Assembly: GCA_900208305.1 (NCBI GenBank)
Contig: OAPG01000006.1
Location: forward strand, 310,001 to 374,000
Origin: Melanopsichium pennsylvanicum
Lineage: Eukaryota; Basidiomycota; Ustilaginomycetes; Ustilaginales
Reading direction: 5' to 3'
Length of the DNA stretch: 64,000 nucleotides
In this document: positions 31,900-41,126 of the stretch, piece by piece
How positions within the stretch are numbered: the stretch's first letter is position 1
Layout of the letters: every line of letters begins with the position of its first letter
Made by a program: the position numbers and the translations under genes
The notes under the pieces: model-generated
The model's input: only the letters and a program-made list of their open reading frames with translations
What the model was told of the DNA's origin: nothing
The model's database searches: none

Positions 31900-33597
31900 C
31901 TATGAATCTTTTCTCACCGGCGACGCATCGGAGCCAGCGTCGATGAGATAGTTCGGAACGACTGACTCTGACCTTGTCGTGCCCGACCCTATCCCTGACC
32001 CTGTTCCTGTGCCGATGGCCATCGCTTGCCCATGTCCGTGCAAAGACGAAGGTCTTCCTTCACCGCTCATCACGCGTCTCAATCGTCCCGACCGAGACCG
32101 TATCAAACTTCCTATCCCACCCATTCCCTCTCCACCCTGCGACAACACTCCGTTCTCATCAACACCACTTCTCCCGCTGGTTGTTTCCGTCGAAGCGAGG
32201 TTGAACTGATGGTGACCGTGATGTGCACTATCCTGCGAAGATTGTACATCCGTCTTAGTTTTACGAAAATGTGAGGGGAGGCCCGAGCCTGAGACCAGAC
32301 TCGAGAATTTGGACGAGGTTGCGGCGGTACTGGCTATGCTAGGTTGTGTCGAGTGCGACGTGGTGTTGCTCGATTGGGAGGAAAAGCCAAATGGAATGGA
32401 TGAGGTTGACGATGATGGAAGACCATTGCTGATGTTCGAAGAGGTGGCAGATTGAACAGATGGTGCAACTCCACCGCGACCATTCGAGGAGAAAAAAGCC
32501 GAATTAGGAGTAGAGTTGTCAAGACCAAGATCCTTCATGAGCGGATCCAAGGTGGACAACTCGTCCTTGATCAGTCGCTGTGCGAGCGTGTCGATATCCT
32601 TGACCTGAGCGTTCATTGTCTTTCTGATTTTTGCATCGGCCTTGAGGAGCAATTCTTGGGTCATCCCACTGATCACCGTTGGTGTCATTCCTGCCTTGTC
32701 ACTTGATTCATCCATCCCAACACTAGAAAGAGCCTGGCTGATGCTCCCCGCCCGATCGTGTTCTCCACTCGCGTGGCGCGACGCAGATGTCGGTGGCGAG
32801 CCCGCCCGCCCCAGCGTCCCTGCATCGACAACATAGTGGGTTGCTTCGCGCGGCAGAAAACTGAGCATCTTGTAATACACCTCGGTCAACATATCGCAAA
32901 GTGTAAAGAATATTTGGAAGAAATCCAACCCAAAGGGAATGTTGGGAGCCATCAGATACGAATTCGGCTCGCCATGACCGCCTCCCTGCGCTGTCAAGGC
33001 GCTTGATGGACCGATCATATTGCTATCCATCGCCCCAAATTCACTAATAGCCTGTGCTGCTGTTGACCTCTTCAGTGTCTGCTTGCCGCTTTTGAATAGA
33101 TTCCTCATTCGCGGACGCTGAGTTCCGAAGTTTGCGGAGCCAGTGCCAGTCGTGAGGGCTGCGACATGTTCATCTGTGTAGCCATCCAGCTCGTTGATCA
33201 GGGAAACGATGGCCCTCGCCATATCGGAAGGGTTGGAAAGTTCCAAAATCGATGAGAGAGAGAGTCCGAGGAGCGAGTAGCGGAGGGTCCGTTTGGCCAT
33301 ACGATCGTTGTCAAACGCGTGAGAGAGCTCGGCGGGGGACAAGGAAATGGTTGAGAACCACATTTGTTGGGACTGCAGAGATCGTTTGAGGTATGTCAGG
33401 GATCGAATTCGCTTGATGAATGTTTCTCTGAGGTGGTCGGTGGCCGATAGAGAGGTGGTAGATGGTGAGGTGGCGGTGGAAGCGGCAGAGTAGAGACTGG
33501 AGGGACCGGCTATAGATGAAGCCGCCGATGGCGAGACGATAGAGTCGGCATCTCTTTGGCCGTGTCTGTAGACCATGGATGAGGTCGAGGCAGCCAT
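31900..33597 (-). CDS. Conserved fungal protein of unknown function, Ser-rich
   Basis: The 565-residue ORF starts at the ATG at 33597. A Ser/Ala/Thr-rich head leads into a helical block from about residue 50 (LRETFIKRIRSLTYLKRSLQ, QQMWFSTISLS, DNDRMAKRTLRYSLLGLSLSS) that has the look of a well-conserved fungal family. A second block follows (IPFGLDFFQIFFTLCDMLTEVYYKML) and then a helical KADAKIRKTMNAQVKDIDTLAQRLIKDEL stretch. The last 200 residues are Ser/Gly-rich and probably disordered. There is no signal peptide, membrane helix or catalytic motif that I recognise. The pattern of leucine-rich helices suggests an adaptor or scaffold, but no function is assigned. It converges with TAF2, 299 bp away. 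Confidence 0.85.
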   Translation of the reverse strand: MAASTSSMVYRHGQRDADSIVSPSAASSIAGPSSLYSAASTATSPSTTSLSATDHLRETFIKRIRSLTYLKRSLQSQQMWFSTISLSPAELSHAFDNDRMAKRTLRYSLLGLSLSSILELSNPSDMARAIVSLINELDGYTDEHVAALTTGTGSANFGTQRPRMRNLFKSGKQTLKRSTAAQAISEFGAMDSNMIGPSSALTAQGGGHGEPNSYLMAPNIPFGLDFFQIFFTLCDMLTEVYYKMLSFLPREATHYVVDAGTLGRAGSPPTSASRHASGEHDRAGSISQALSSVGMDESSDKAGMTPTVISGMTQELLLKADAKIRKTMNAQVKDIDTLAQRLIKDELSTLDPLMKDLGLDNSTPNSAFFSSNGRGGVAPSVQSATSSNISNGLPSSSTSSIPFGFSSQSSNTTSHSTQPSIASTAATSSKFSSLVSGSGLPSHFRKTKTDVQSSQDSAHHGHHQFNLASTETTSGRSGVDENGVLSQGGEGMGGIGSLIRSRSGRLRRVMSGEGRPSSLHGHGQAMAIGTGTGSGIGSGTTRSESVVPNYLIDAGSDASPVRKDS

Positions 33598-34179
33598 GTT
33601 GTGCTAGATCGTAGGTTGTTGGTTCGAGGTAGGATAGGTTCTGTACAAAGCTCAAGTGGGCAGATGGGACACTGCAGCTGTCTCGCAGAAATCCCGGAGT
33701 GGTAGCCTTGGCTGCAAGAGCGACTCTTCCGCTAGATAGAATGCAAGTGATCGTGTCGCGATTGAAGCGGGTCAGTCAGTAGATGAAGTCAATATCAATC
33801 ACGAGACAGGGTCCGAAGGCTCGAGCATCTGCAGCGTTGTGCGGTGTGAATTGCCTCAAATCGCGTGTTGGTACCAGAGCAAGGTTCAATTACGCACAGA
33901 CTAATTGCTTCTCACGCTTGACCGCCCGACCGTTTGTCGGCCTTTCCACTCAGCATGATTCACTGCTCCATAGTCATTTCAAGCATCCGTCTCGTACAAA
34001 CGAGGCTGCATCGAAGCGTCAGGGTACAGCACAGGACATGCCAAATTGGTAGTACTTTGTATTGATGCTGAAGGCGTACGCTCGATGGCGTATAGTCCTC
34101 ATCATGATTTCGGATGCTTTACGCGAGCTCGTAGCTGGAATCTTTGCTCTCCGACACGCTTCGTGATGTGCACCCCCCG

Positions 34180-34590
34180 TCACAAGGCTGAAGATCGCGA
34201 TGCCATGCAGAAAAAAGCGCTGCATGCTGGCTTTGCTACGCATTGACCTGGAGCTTGGTCTCGATCGGGTATGATCAACTCACTACAAAGACGAAAGAGA
34301 CGTGTTGGATCTGCCGCTAAGAGGAGAGTGTCAAGGGTCCAAACGTATTGCCAACGTGCTTGCTCGGCCAATCCGACCTGAGAGTGTTCTGGAGCCTCAG
34401 CTTCGATTTCCGAAAAGACGGAAAAATTCGCCACGCCATGGAAATCGTGCTCAGCCAACCGCTTTCTACAGTATTTCGGAGGTGCTTCGACTCCACTTGT
34501 CAAAAATACCGCAGCTGCACCTCGACTTTGGGACCTGCGTCTTTGAAATCCACTAGATCGTCCGGCCTCTTCGTTTTCGTCGTGGTTCAT
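34180..34590 (-). CDS. Possible orphan protein, 136 residues
   Basis: An ATG at 34590 opens a 136-codon frame starting MNHDENEEAGRSS. It has a basic patch, five or more cysteines, an Arg/Leu-rich middle and no recognisable domain. No shadowing gene lies on the opposite strand, so this is either a lineage-specific gene or chance. Support is only the ORF length in an otherwise empty region. Confidence 0.22.
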   Translation of the reverse strand: MNHDENEEAGRSSGFQRRRSQSRGAAAVFLTSGVEAPPKYCRKRLAEHDFHGVANFSVFSEIEAEAPEHSQVGLAEQARWQYVWTLDTLLLAADPTRLFRLCSELIIPDRDQAPGQCVAKPACSAFFCMASRSSAL

Positions 34591-34800
34591 CTTACAGGGT
34601 AGTCTTAGCGCCAAGCATATACGGTGACGAGCTGATCATTCGAACAACAGCCACAGAACAGTCGATAGACCATCAGCACCACTCTCACGCACCTTCGCTT
34701 TCATCCATCTCACAGACTCGCTCCTCGCCAATCCAGCATCGGAACTTCCTCAGCTTTCCATTTAAAATACTCCGTATATCCCGCTCAGCAAATCCAGCTA

Positions 34801-34826
34801 CAATTCAAGTTTTCAATTCAAGTTTT
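34801..34826 (+). repeat. Exact 13-nt tandem duplication
   Basis: The unit CAATTCAAGTTTT occurs twice without a mismatch, about 275 bp before the IBtk-like start. Confidence 0.95.
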
Positions 34827-35068
34827 CCCAAGCCATTAAAGCATCCGGATCAGCCGCCGAAATTGCTCGTCACTCGAGAGGACCACTTCATCTCTGAACA
34901 GCTACGGCGATTTGGGAATCCGTGTCAAGCTCTCGTAGCTCTCTTTGCCTCCTGACTCGTTGCATCTCCTTTCGTGGCGAGCTGTTAGAGTCCAACCCCA
35001 CTTGGAAGCCGACAAAGTCTCGCGTCTTCAGCGATACTTCATCGTCTTTCCAAGCGGGTGAAGCGGGT

Positions 35069-35087
35069 GATACCTGATCTAGGTATC
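35069..35087 (+). promoter_or_regulatory. Hairpin in leader immediately before the IBtk-like start codon
   Basis: GATACCT and AGGTATC form a perfect 7-bp stem around a GATCT loop; the stem ends 13 nt before the ATG at 35101. A stem so close to the start could slow scanning initiation. Its function is inference. Confidence 0.35.
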
Positions 35088-35100
35088 GCTCCCTCTTTGC

Positions 35101-38100
35101 ATGGTCGCTCCTACACTACTAGATTGCTGGCATGTGCGCGATCTTCAAAGATTTCGCGCCCTACTCAAAGGCAGCCCGCTCGACAAGTCCAGCGCCATCC
35201 TCGTGAACGGTAATGGTTCGTACAGCACGGGCAGTGGCGCCTTCTCCAAATCGCCACACAGCCACAAGGAACAGTCGGGCCCATGTCCGCCTGCCGAAGT
35301 CAACCGACGTGACCACCTCGGCCGATCCGTCCTTCATCACATCGCTTCAAGCACGCAACCTTGGAGTGTCAGCTATCTCAATGCTATCTTAGCACATCCC
35401 AGCGTCAACATCAACCTTCAAGATGGCGAAAGCGGATACACCCCATTACACCGCGCACTCTATGCTGCCAATTTGCAGACCGCCATCATTCTATTGAAAA
35501 GAGCCGACTTGGACCTCCGAGTCAAAGACTTTGAGGGTTTGACTGCCTTCGATCTCTACAATTCCACCGTAGCAGGTACAAATCCTCCTGCAGATGCTTT
35601 GTCCTTTGAACCAACACGACATCATCACTCGCGCACCTTGACACAACTCTTCACTTGGGGATCCAACCGTAACTATAACCTTGGTTTGGGCGACGGAGAC
35701 GACAGGCAACTACCAGACAAAATTACCCTGCGTCGAGCCGCGACAGGCAACTTTGCAGGTCAATCCACAGAAGACGAGTTCAGAGCATCTTTGCCCGCAG
35801 GAAAGAAGTTTGACCGTATTGGTATCAAAGATGTAGCAATGAGTCGTCTCCATACCGTCGTGCTTACGGACGAAAAGGCCTCCAACGTTTGGGTCTGCGG
35901 TCTGGGCAGCAACGGCCGCTTGGGTAGATCACCACAGACACAAACGTCATTCGAGCCGCTCAAAGATTTCACCGAGACGGCTCGATCTGTTGCTGCTGCA
36001 CAAGACCATACCTTGATCATTACAGATTCGGGCGCAGTCTACTCGTTCGGGCTCAATCGATTCGCACAGCTCGGTTACACAATAGAAGACGGACTGGGTA
36101 CAGTTGCGTCCACTTCAGGCAAGCTTGGCGGGGCAGGTGTCACGTTTGGTCAGCCCGCTCCTTCCAAGCAGACCGCCGAGTTGGACATCCAGATCTCACC
36201 CAGACGAATCGTTGGCCCTCTCAAGAAGGAGGTGGTTCTTGGTGCTGCATGCAGCAAGCTTCACTCGGCCGTCTTCACCTCTGAGGGTCTCTACACATGG
36301 GGAACCAACACCGGCCAGCTTGGTTACGACAGAAGCGGAACCGCAGTGCAAGTGCAGCCACGTAAGGTTACCGCGCTCGCAGCAGGCGGAGGGATTCAGC
36401 AGATTGCTGCTTCCGATTACGGCACAGCATGCCTTATGGAAGGTGGCGACGTGTTTGTGTGGCACAATGACACACACTTCCGCATCAACTTCCCGTTGGC
36501 TCGGTTCTCGAATAACATGTCCGTGTTCAGGCCGAGGCAGGTGCAGCCAAAGACCCTCATTTCCAAGCTTTCGAGCAGTGGCAATACCTTCTCCGCTCTC
36601 AGCGACGTGGGCGATCTCTTCACATTCAACCTCGAGCATCCCTCCGAGTATGGCAACGTCAGCACACCCGGACGAGCGTCGAGCGGTGCTTCTCTCAAAA
36701 ATTCCGCAGCGCAAGTGCCACCCAAACCACAGCTACTGTGGTCGGTTCGAAAAAAGTTCACGGCGGTACGAGATGTGGCCATAGGAGCCGACGGATCCGT
36801 CATTCTCTGCACAGAGAGTGGTCATTGTTTCGTCCGTCCAGGGAGGAGCGACGCCGGTGGCAAAGGAGGCGGAGGCAAGAACTTCAAGTTTCAACAGGTC
36901 CCGTATCTGCAGCGCGTCGTCAAAGTTGCTACGAGCGAGAGTGGGGCCCTGGCTGCAATCAAGGTGGATCCGAGCTTGCCCGATGTGCGCGTAAAGGGCA
37001 GGACTGTCGAGGAGGCGCTTCGCGACTTGCTCCCCCACCTCAAGGTGCAAACGTTGAGCGAAGACGTAGAGAAGGAGAGGGGTATCACATCAGAGGTCGT
37101 CGAGATCTCGGACGTTCACGACGAAGCAAAAGATGTTAGCGACTCGGAAGATGACGAAGTGTACAGTCAAATGACAGACACGGGCAAGTACATCAAGATG
37201 GCTTTACTCATCATGGAAGCTGCCAAACGCTGGGCTGCTGGTCGCATTCTTTCGGTGCCAACTTCCGTCGAAGCTGATCCCGATGCAACGACGAAAGCGC
37301 TCGACTCCGAAGCAAAGACGGCCGGAAGGCGCCAGGCATTCTACGGTCCTCACAATCTAAATCCACCGTTTGGTTGCGACGCTTTCCTGATTGCAGATGG
37401 TCATTATCTGCCTGTTCACAAGATCATCCTCAGTGCCAGGCTACCCTCTCTTCGAACGGCGTTGCAAGACTCGAACGCGAAAGGCAGCTTGCCACAGGGC
37501 ATAAAGATTTCAGCCACTGGCAGCTCAAGTAAGCGCATCTCGGTGCTCACGCTGTCAAATTGCAGCTTGGTCTCGGCGCTCTTTCTTCTGCACTACATCT
37601 ACTCGGACGACTTGCCGCCCATATGGGTCGCCAGTGTCGGACTCAGCATCGACAAGGAGCTCAAGGCAGCCAAGATCGACCGTTCACGCATCCAGGATGA
37701 GGTATGCACCATCTCAGAGCGACTTGGCCTCACTGCTTTAGCCGCAAGCGTCAGGGTTAGCATGCCTCGCCCGCCTGAACCGACTTTGAGGTCGAACATG
37801 TCGGATCTCTTCAACTCGTTTGTTGACATTGATGCTACAGAAGAGCGGGAGACGAAAAGTTTCAACGACGTTTTGCTTCGGTTCCAAGATCGGACAATAC
37901 CGACTCACTCTGTTGTCCTGCGCAGGTCACCGTTCTTCGCCGCATTGTTCCAGCCCCACTGGACAGCAGGGCGCTGGGACGATCGCAACGTAATCACCCT
38001 CGATATGAGGCATTTGCGCTGGGAGGTGGCTCGCATCGTGCTGATGCACCTCTACACCGATAACGGTGAGACGCTTTTCACTGGCTGCGACGCGGAACGC

Positions 38101-40458
38101 TCTTTGGAGCAGTACATGGACTTCTTGGTGGAGGTCATGGCTGCAGCCAATGAGCTGTTGCTCGACAAGCTCAAGCTTGTTGTGAGCTCTCTTCTGCGCA
38201 AGCGCATCCTCGCTCACACGGTGGGCGCTGTGATGACCGAGGCTGATTTCTACAAAGCTGATCAGCTCAAAGATATCACCATGGAATACTGCACAAAGAG
38301 CATGGAGGCTTTGCTAGAAGGCGGTCGCCTCAACGAGCTCGACTATGGCATGCTCCGAGCATTGACCGTTTACGTCCGCCAGAAGCAGGACGAGAAGCTG
38401 CACCGTACTTCTGCAGAGGATCGCCTTGCGGCTCTGGTAGGGAAGCATCGAGAATTTTTTGACGATCTCGATATTCCGCCCCCAAGCTTGCATCTTGTGG
38501 TCAACAAGATCCGCACCAAGAAAGCAACCCCGGCTGGATTCAAGTCGCCACCTCTGCCTGCTCAGGATTCGAACCGACGTCGTTCCAACTCACGCTTCGG
38601 TATCGCCGCCCCCGTCAGTCCCGATACGCTTCGCCCCATCGGTGCTGCTGTTTCTCAGCGTGCGATGGCTGATGATGCTTCCGAGATGTTTTCGATGGAC
38701 GAGGAAGATCTTTCCACGCCACGCAAGGATTCGACTGTGCGTCCTCCGGGTTCGCCGTGGGCTGTTCTACCACAGGTGGCACATCTCAGTCTGGACGACT
38801 CAGCTGAAAAAGTCTCGCCATCACCATCAAGACCATGGAAATCAAGTACTGTAGATGCCGAACGAAAGCAGTTCGTTACGGATGCATCTAGTTCGCCTGC
38901 AGTCCGACCTGCGGACGCACCCAGCGACCTCCGTAGCATCATGGCTCGCGAGCAGCAGCGTCAGCAACAGCAACCTTCTGTGCCGCGTCTGTCGAATGCT
39001 ACCACGCCGAGCGGGTCGGGTACATCCACTCCTGTGCAAAAGTCGTCGACGTCGGGTTTCGAGCTTTCGCCCATTAACATCGCCAATACGCGTCTCTCGC
39101 AGAAGGAGAGAAAGCGCCAGCAACAAGAGGCCGGTCTTGCAGCCGCTGCACCGACCCCGGTACGGAGTGGCAGTGTTTCGTCGCCTTGGAAAGTGCCCAG
39201 TAGTGGATCATCCCCACCCGCTGCAGCCTCGCCTTGGAGTTTGAAAGCGGCCGCCACCACAGCGATGGCACTTTCGTCCTCCCACGAGGGCATTTCACCG
39301 CCGTCGTCCCTGGTGAAGGGACGTCGTCCATCAGCGGCTCCCTTGCAAGGGGGCCAAAGCGGCCAAGGTTTTCGTCCGTCCATCTCGGACGCAAGCCCTA
39401 CTCCAGCGAACAGCATGGGACCGACGTATACCCCCTCGCGCATCGGCTCTAAGACCGTGCCGAAACGCATGATCAGCAACAACGAGTCCGCCTGGGCCAT
39501 GCCTGCCGTTGCTCCCCCGCTCAACTCATTTGTTACCTCGCCTTCCACTTCCTCTCCTCTCCCCATTGCGCGTCCATCGCGACCTGAATCGCATCGAGGT
39601 CCGTCTGGAAACCTTCAGCGCGCCCTCCTCAGCCCCAAAGCGCCAAAACCCTCTCAATCCTCAGCAGAATTGCTTCGCACCGAGCAGGCCTCCACACCCG
39701 CATCCGCAGCGCAACTGACCTTCGCCCAGATTCAGGAACAGCAGAGACTAGCAATCGAGGCCGAGCAGGAGACAGTACGCCAAGCGGCTGCCGCGCGAAG
39801 AAGCTTCCTCGACATCCAAGAAGAGGAAAGGCTGGCCGAAGAGCGGAGAAAAGAGGAGCAGAAGCAGGCAGAAGATTTTGAAAAATGGTTTGCTGAAGAG
39901 TCCAAGCGGATTCAGAAGGAGAGTAAAGGTGCAAGGAAGACGGGGCCAGCAGGTGCTGGTGCTGGTGCCGGGTTCAAGGGAAAGGGGAAGAAGCCGACCA
40001 AACAACAGCAGCCAATCAAGGGCGAACGTGCTTTGTCATCCAAGCCAAACCACGATGCGGAACAGCCTGAATCCGCGAACGGCACCGCAGGCTCGGAGAA
40101 GGGCAGCAAACCTCACAGTAACGGCAAGAAAGTTGGGCCGAAGTTGAGCGGAAAAGAAGGCAACGGTGCGCCTGTTGAGGGCGAAGGTGCGCCAAGCAAA
40201 AAGCGGCTCGATCGCGATGGAGCAGAAAGCGGGGCCAAGTCCTCACCTAGAGCAAATGACAAGGGAGGGGCAAAAGGCAAAGGTCACAACGCCAGCAAAC
40301 CAGATGCAGCTTCTTCCGCCGGCAGCAATGGTCATAGCAAGCCTAGTGCGCAGCATCCGAATGGACTGCCACCCAAACCAGTCCCAGCAACCAATTCAGC
40401 TCACACTGCGGCGAACCTGTCCGCTGCTGCTCCGTCTTTTACCCCTCGCCAAGGATGA
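35101..40458 (+). CDS. btb3: Ankyrin-RCC1-BTB protein, IBtk / fission-yeast Btb3 type
   Basis: This 1,785-residue protein starts at the ATG at 35101. Two ankyrin repeats lie near 67-160 (GRSVLHHIAS, SGYTPLHRALYAAN). A set of RCC1-type repeats runs from about 180 to 650 (LFTWGSNRNYNLGLGD, VWVCGLGSNGRLG, VYSFGLNRFAQLGY, LYTWGTNTGQLGYD). The first BTB domain is near 755-870 (FGCDAFLIADGHYLPVHKII) and the second near 915-1030 (FNDVLLRFQDRTIPTHSVVL). A long Ser/Pro-rich tail ends in a coiled coil (about 1543-1610) and a Lys/Gly-rich end. This order is that of IBtk and Btb3, which act as substrate adaptors of Cullin-3 ubiquitin ligases. A ubiquitin-ligase role is therefore inferred from the family. 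The length is somewhat above that of human IBtk because of the disordered tail. Confidence 0.93.
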   Translation: MVAPTLLDCWHVRDLQRFRALLKGSPLDKSSAILVNGNGSYSTGSGAFSKSPHSHKEQSGPCPPAEVNRRDHLGRSVLHHIASSTQPWSVSYLNAILAHPSVNINLQDGESGYTPLHRALYAANLQTAIILLKRADLDLRVKDFEGLTAFDLYNSTVAGTNPPADALSFEPTRHHHSRTLTQLFTWGSNRNYNLGLGDGDDRQLPDKITLRRAATGNFAGQSTEDEFRASLPAGKKFDRIGIKDVAMSRLHTVVLTDEKASNVWVCGLGSNGRLGRSPQTQTSFEPLKDFTETARSVAAAQDHTLIITDSGAVYSFGLNRFAQLGYTIEDGLGTVASTSGKLGGAGVTFGQPAPSKQTAELDIQISPRRIVGPLKKEVVLGAACSKLHSAVFTSEGLYTWGTNTGQLGYDRSGTAVQVQPRKVTALAAGGGIQQIAASDYGTACLMEGGDVFVWHNDTHFRINFPLARFSNNMSVFRPRQVQPKTLISKLSSSGNTFSALSDVGDLFTFNLEHPSEYGNVSTPGRASSGASLKNSAAQVPPKPQLLWSVRKKFTAVRDVAIGADGSVILCTESGHCFVRPGRSDAGGKGGGGKNFKFQQVPYLQRVVKVATSESGALAAIKVDPSLPDVRVKGRTVEEALRDLLPHLKVQTLSEDVEKERGITSEVVEISDVHDEAKDVSDSEDDEVYSQMTDTGKYIKMALLIMEAAKRWAAGRILSVPTSVEADPDATTKALDSEAKTAGRRQAFYGPHNLNPPFGCDAFLIADGHYLPVHKIILSARLPSLRTALQDSNAKGSLPQGIKISATGSSSKRISVLTLSNCSLVSALFLLHYIYSDDLPPIWVASVGLSIDKELKAAKIDRSRIQDEVCTISERLGLTALAASVRVSMPRPPEPTLRSNMSDLFNSFVDIDATEERETKSFNDVLLRFQDRTIPTHSVVLRRSPFFAALFQPHWTAGRWDDRNVITLDMRHLRWEVARIVLMHLYTDNGETLFTGCDAERSLEQYMDFLVEVMAAANELLLDKLKLVVSSLLRKRILAHTVGAVMTEADFYKADQLKDITMEYCTKSMEALLEGGRLNELDYGMLRALTVYVRQKQDEKLHRTSAEDRLAALVGKHREFFDDLDIPPPSLHLVVNKIRTKKATPAGFKSPPLPAQDSNRRRSNSRFGIAAPVSPDTLRPIGAAVSQRAMADDASEMFSMDEEDLSTPRKDSTVRPPGSPWAVLPQVAHLSLDDSAEKVSPSPSRPWKSSTVDAERKQFVTDASSSPAVRPADAPSDLRSIMAREQQRQQQQPSVPRLSNATTPSGSGTSTPVQKSSTSGFELSPINIANTRLSQKERKRQQQEAGLAAAAPTPVRSGSVSSPWKVPSSGSSPPAAASPWSLKAAATTAMALSSSHEGISPPSSLVKGRRPSAAPLQGGQSGQGFRPSISDASPTPANSMGPTYTPSRIGSKTVPKRMISNNESAWAMPAVAPPLNSFVTSPSTSSPLPIARPSRPESHRGPSGNLQRALLSPKAPKPSQSSAELLRTEQASTPASAAQLTFAQIQEQQRLAIEAEQETVRQAAAARRSFLDIQEEERLAEERRKEEQKQAEDFEKWFAEESKRIQKESKGARKTGPAGAGAGAGFKGKGKKPTKQQQPIKGERALSSKPNHDAEQPESANGTAGSEKGSKPHSNGKKVGPKLSGKEGNGAPVEGEGAPSKKRLDRDGAESGAKSSPRANDKGGAKGKGHNASKPDAASSAGSNGHSKPSAQHPNGLPPKPVPATNSAHTAANLSAAAPSFTPRQG

Positions 40459-41126
40459 AACTTCACCCAACTGTATACGGAGCAGGAAATGGAAGACGCA
40501 TTATCTTTACACATTAGTTAAACATGTCAGTATGTTCCTACACGGAATTTTAAAGGTCACGCAAAGAAAACGCTAGTAATGTTCTGCCTGACAATCTTCG
40601 ATCAGACTGTCATATAGGGCAACAATATGATTGAGTGGGGCAGCGAGCGGATGTCAAACCCCGTTTGCTGTGAAAGGTTGGTGGGAGATTGTAGAATTCT
40701 GTGATTTGGTTTGGACGAAGAGGCTAACAACAGTGTATGGGGGAGGGGGGGGGGAAATTGCAAGAATTAAAGTTGATACGAAGGCTGGAAAGTGGCGACC
40801 GATCGCGGACCTATGGTAAAAGTCGAGCGAGGGTTTCTCTAGTAGCAAATATCAAGTAACGATAATACTGATTTACCTACCTGAAAGAAAAATCATACTA
40901 GGCAACATCAAAACTGCATTAAAAGAGGTAAAAGCATTTAGTCTGGAGGCAAAATAGAATGGGAAGTCAGCGCCAACACATGTCACCCAATGAAATCGAA
41001 AAAAAAAGGGACAGATAACACACAAAGATAAAAGATCAAAAAGAGGTGATGGTAGATTGCATGATTCGTAGTATTTTATGTGCGTGAAAGGAACAAAAGT
41101 TCTGTAACCCTCCTTCGTCCTGCGGC
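40459..41126. other. Convergent 3' spacer, purine-rich
   Basis: These 668 bp lie between two converging genes. They hold a G-run with an A interruption at 40741-40754 and A-rich sequence. They fit 3' UTRs; nothing else is seen. Confidence 0.5.

Larger units (their letters stand above)
33598..35100. other. Divergent intergenic region upstream of the IBtk-like gene
   Basis: This 1.5-kb stretch carries a possible small minus-strand ORF (listed separately), an exact 13-nt tandem duplication and a hairpin just before the downstream start. No tRNA or mobile element was recognised. Confidence 0.5.

Noticed and set aside
35056..35090. TPP riboswitch-like string ACCTGATCT in a leader
   Set aside because: It is explained by the small palindrome; there is no CTGAGA element and no second stem, and the downstream gene is not a thiamine gene. 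The THI6 leader also lacks the aptamer motifs.
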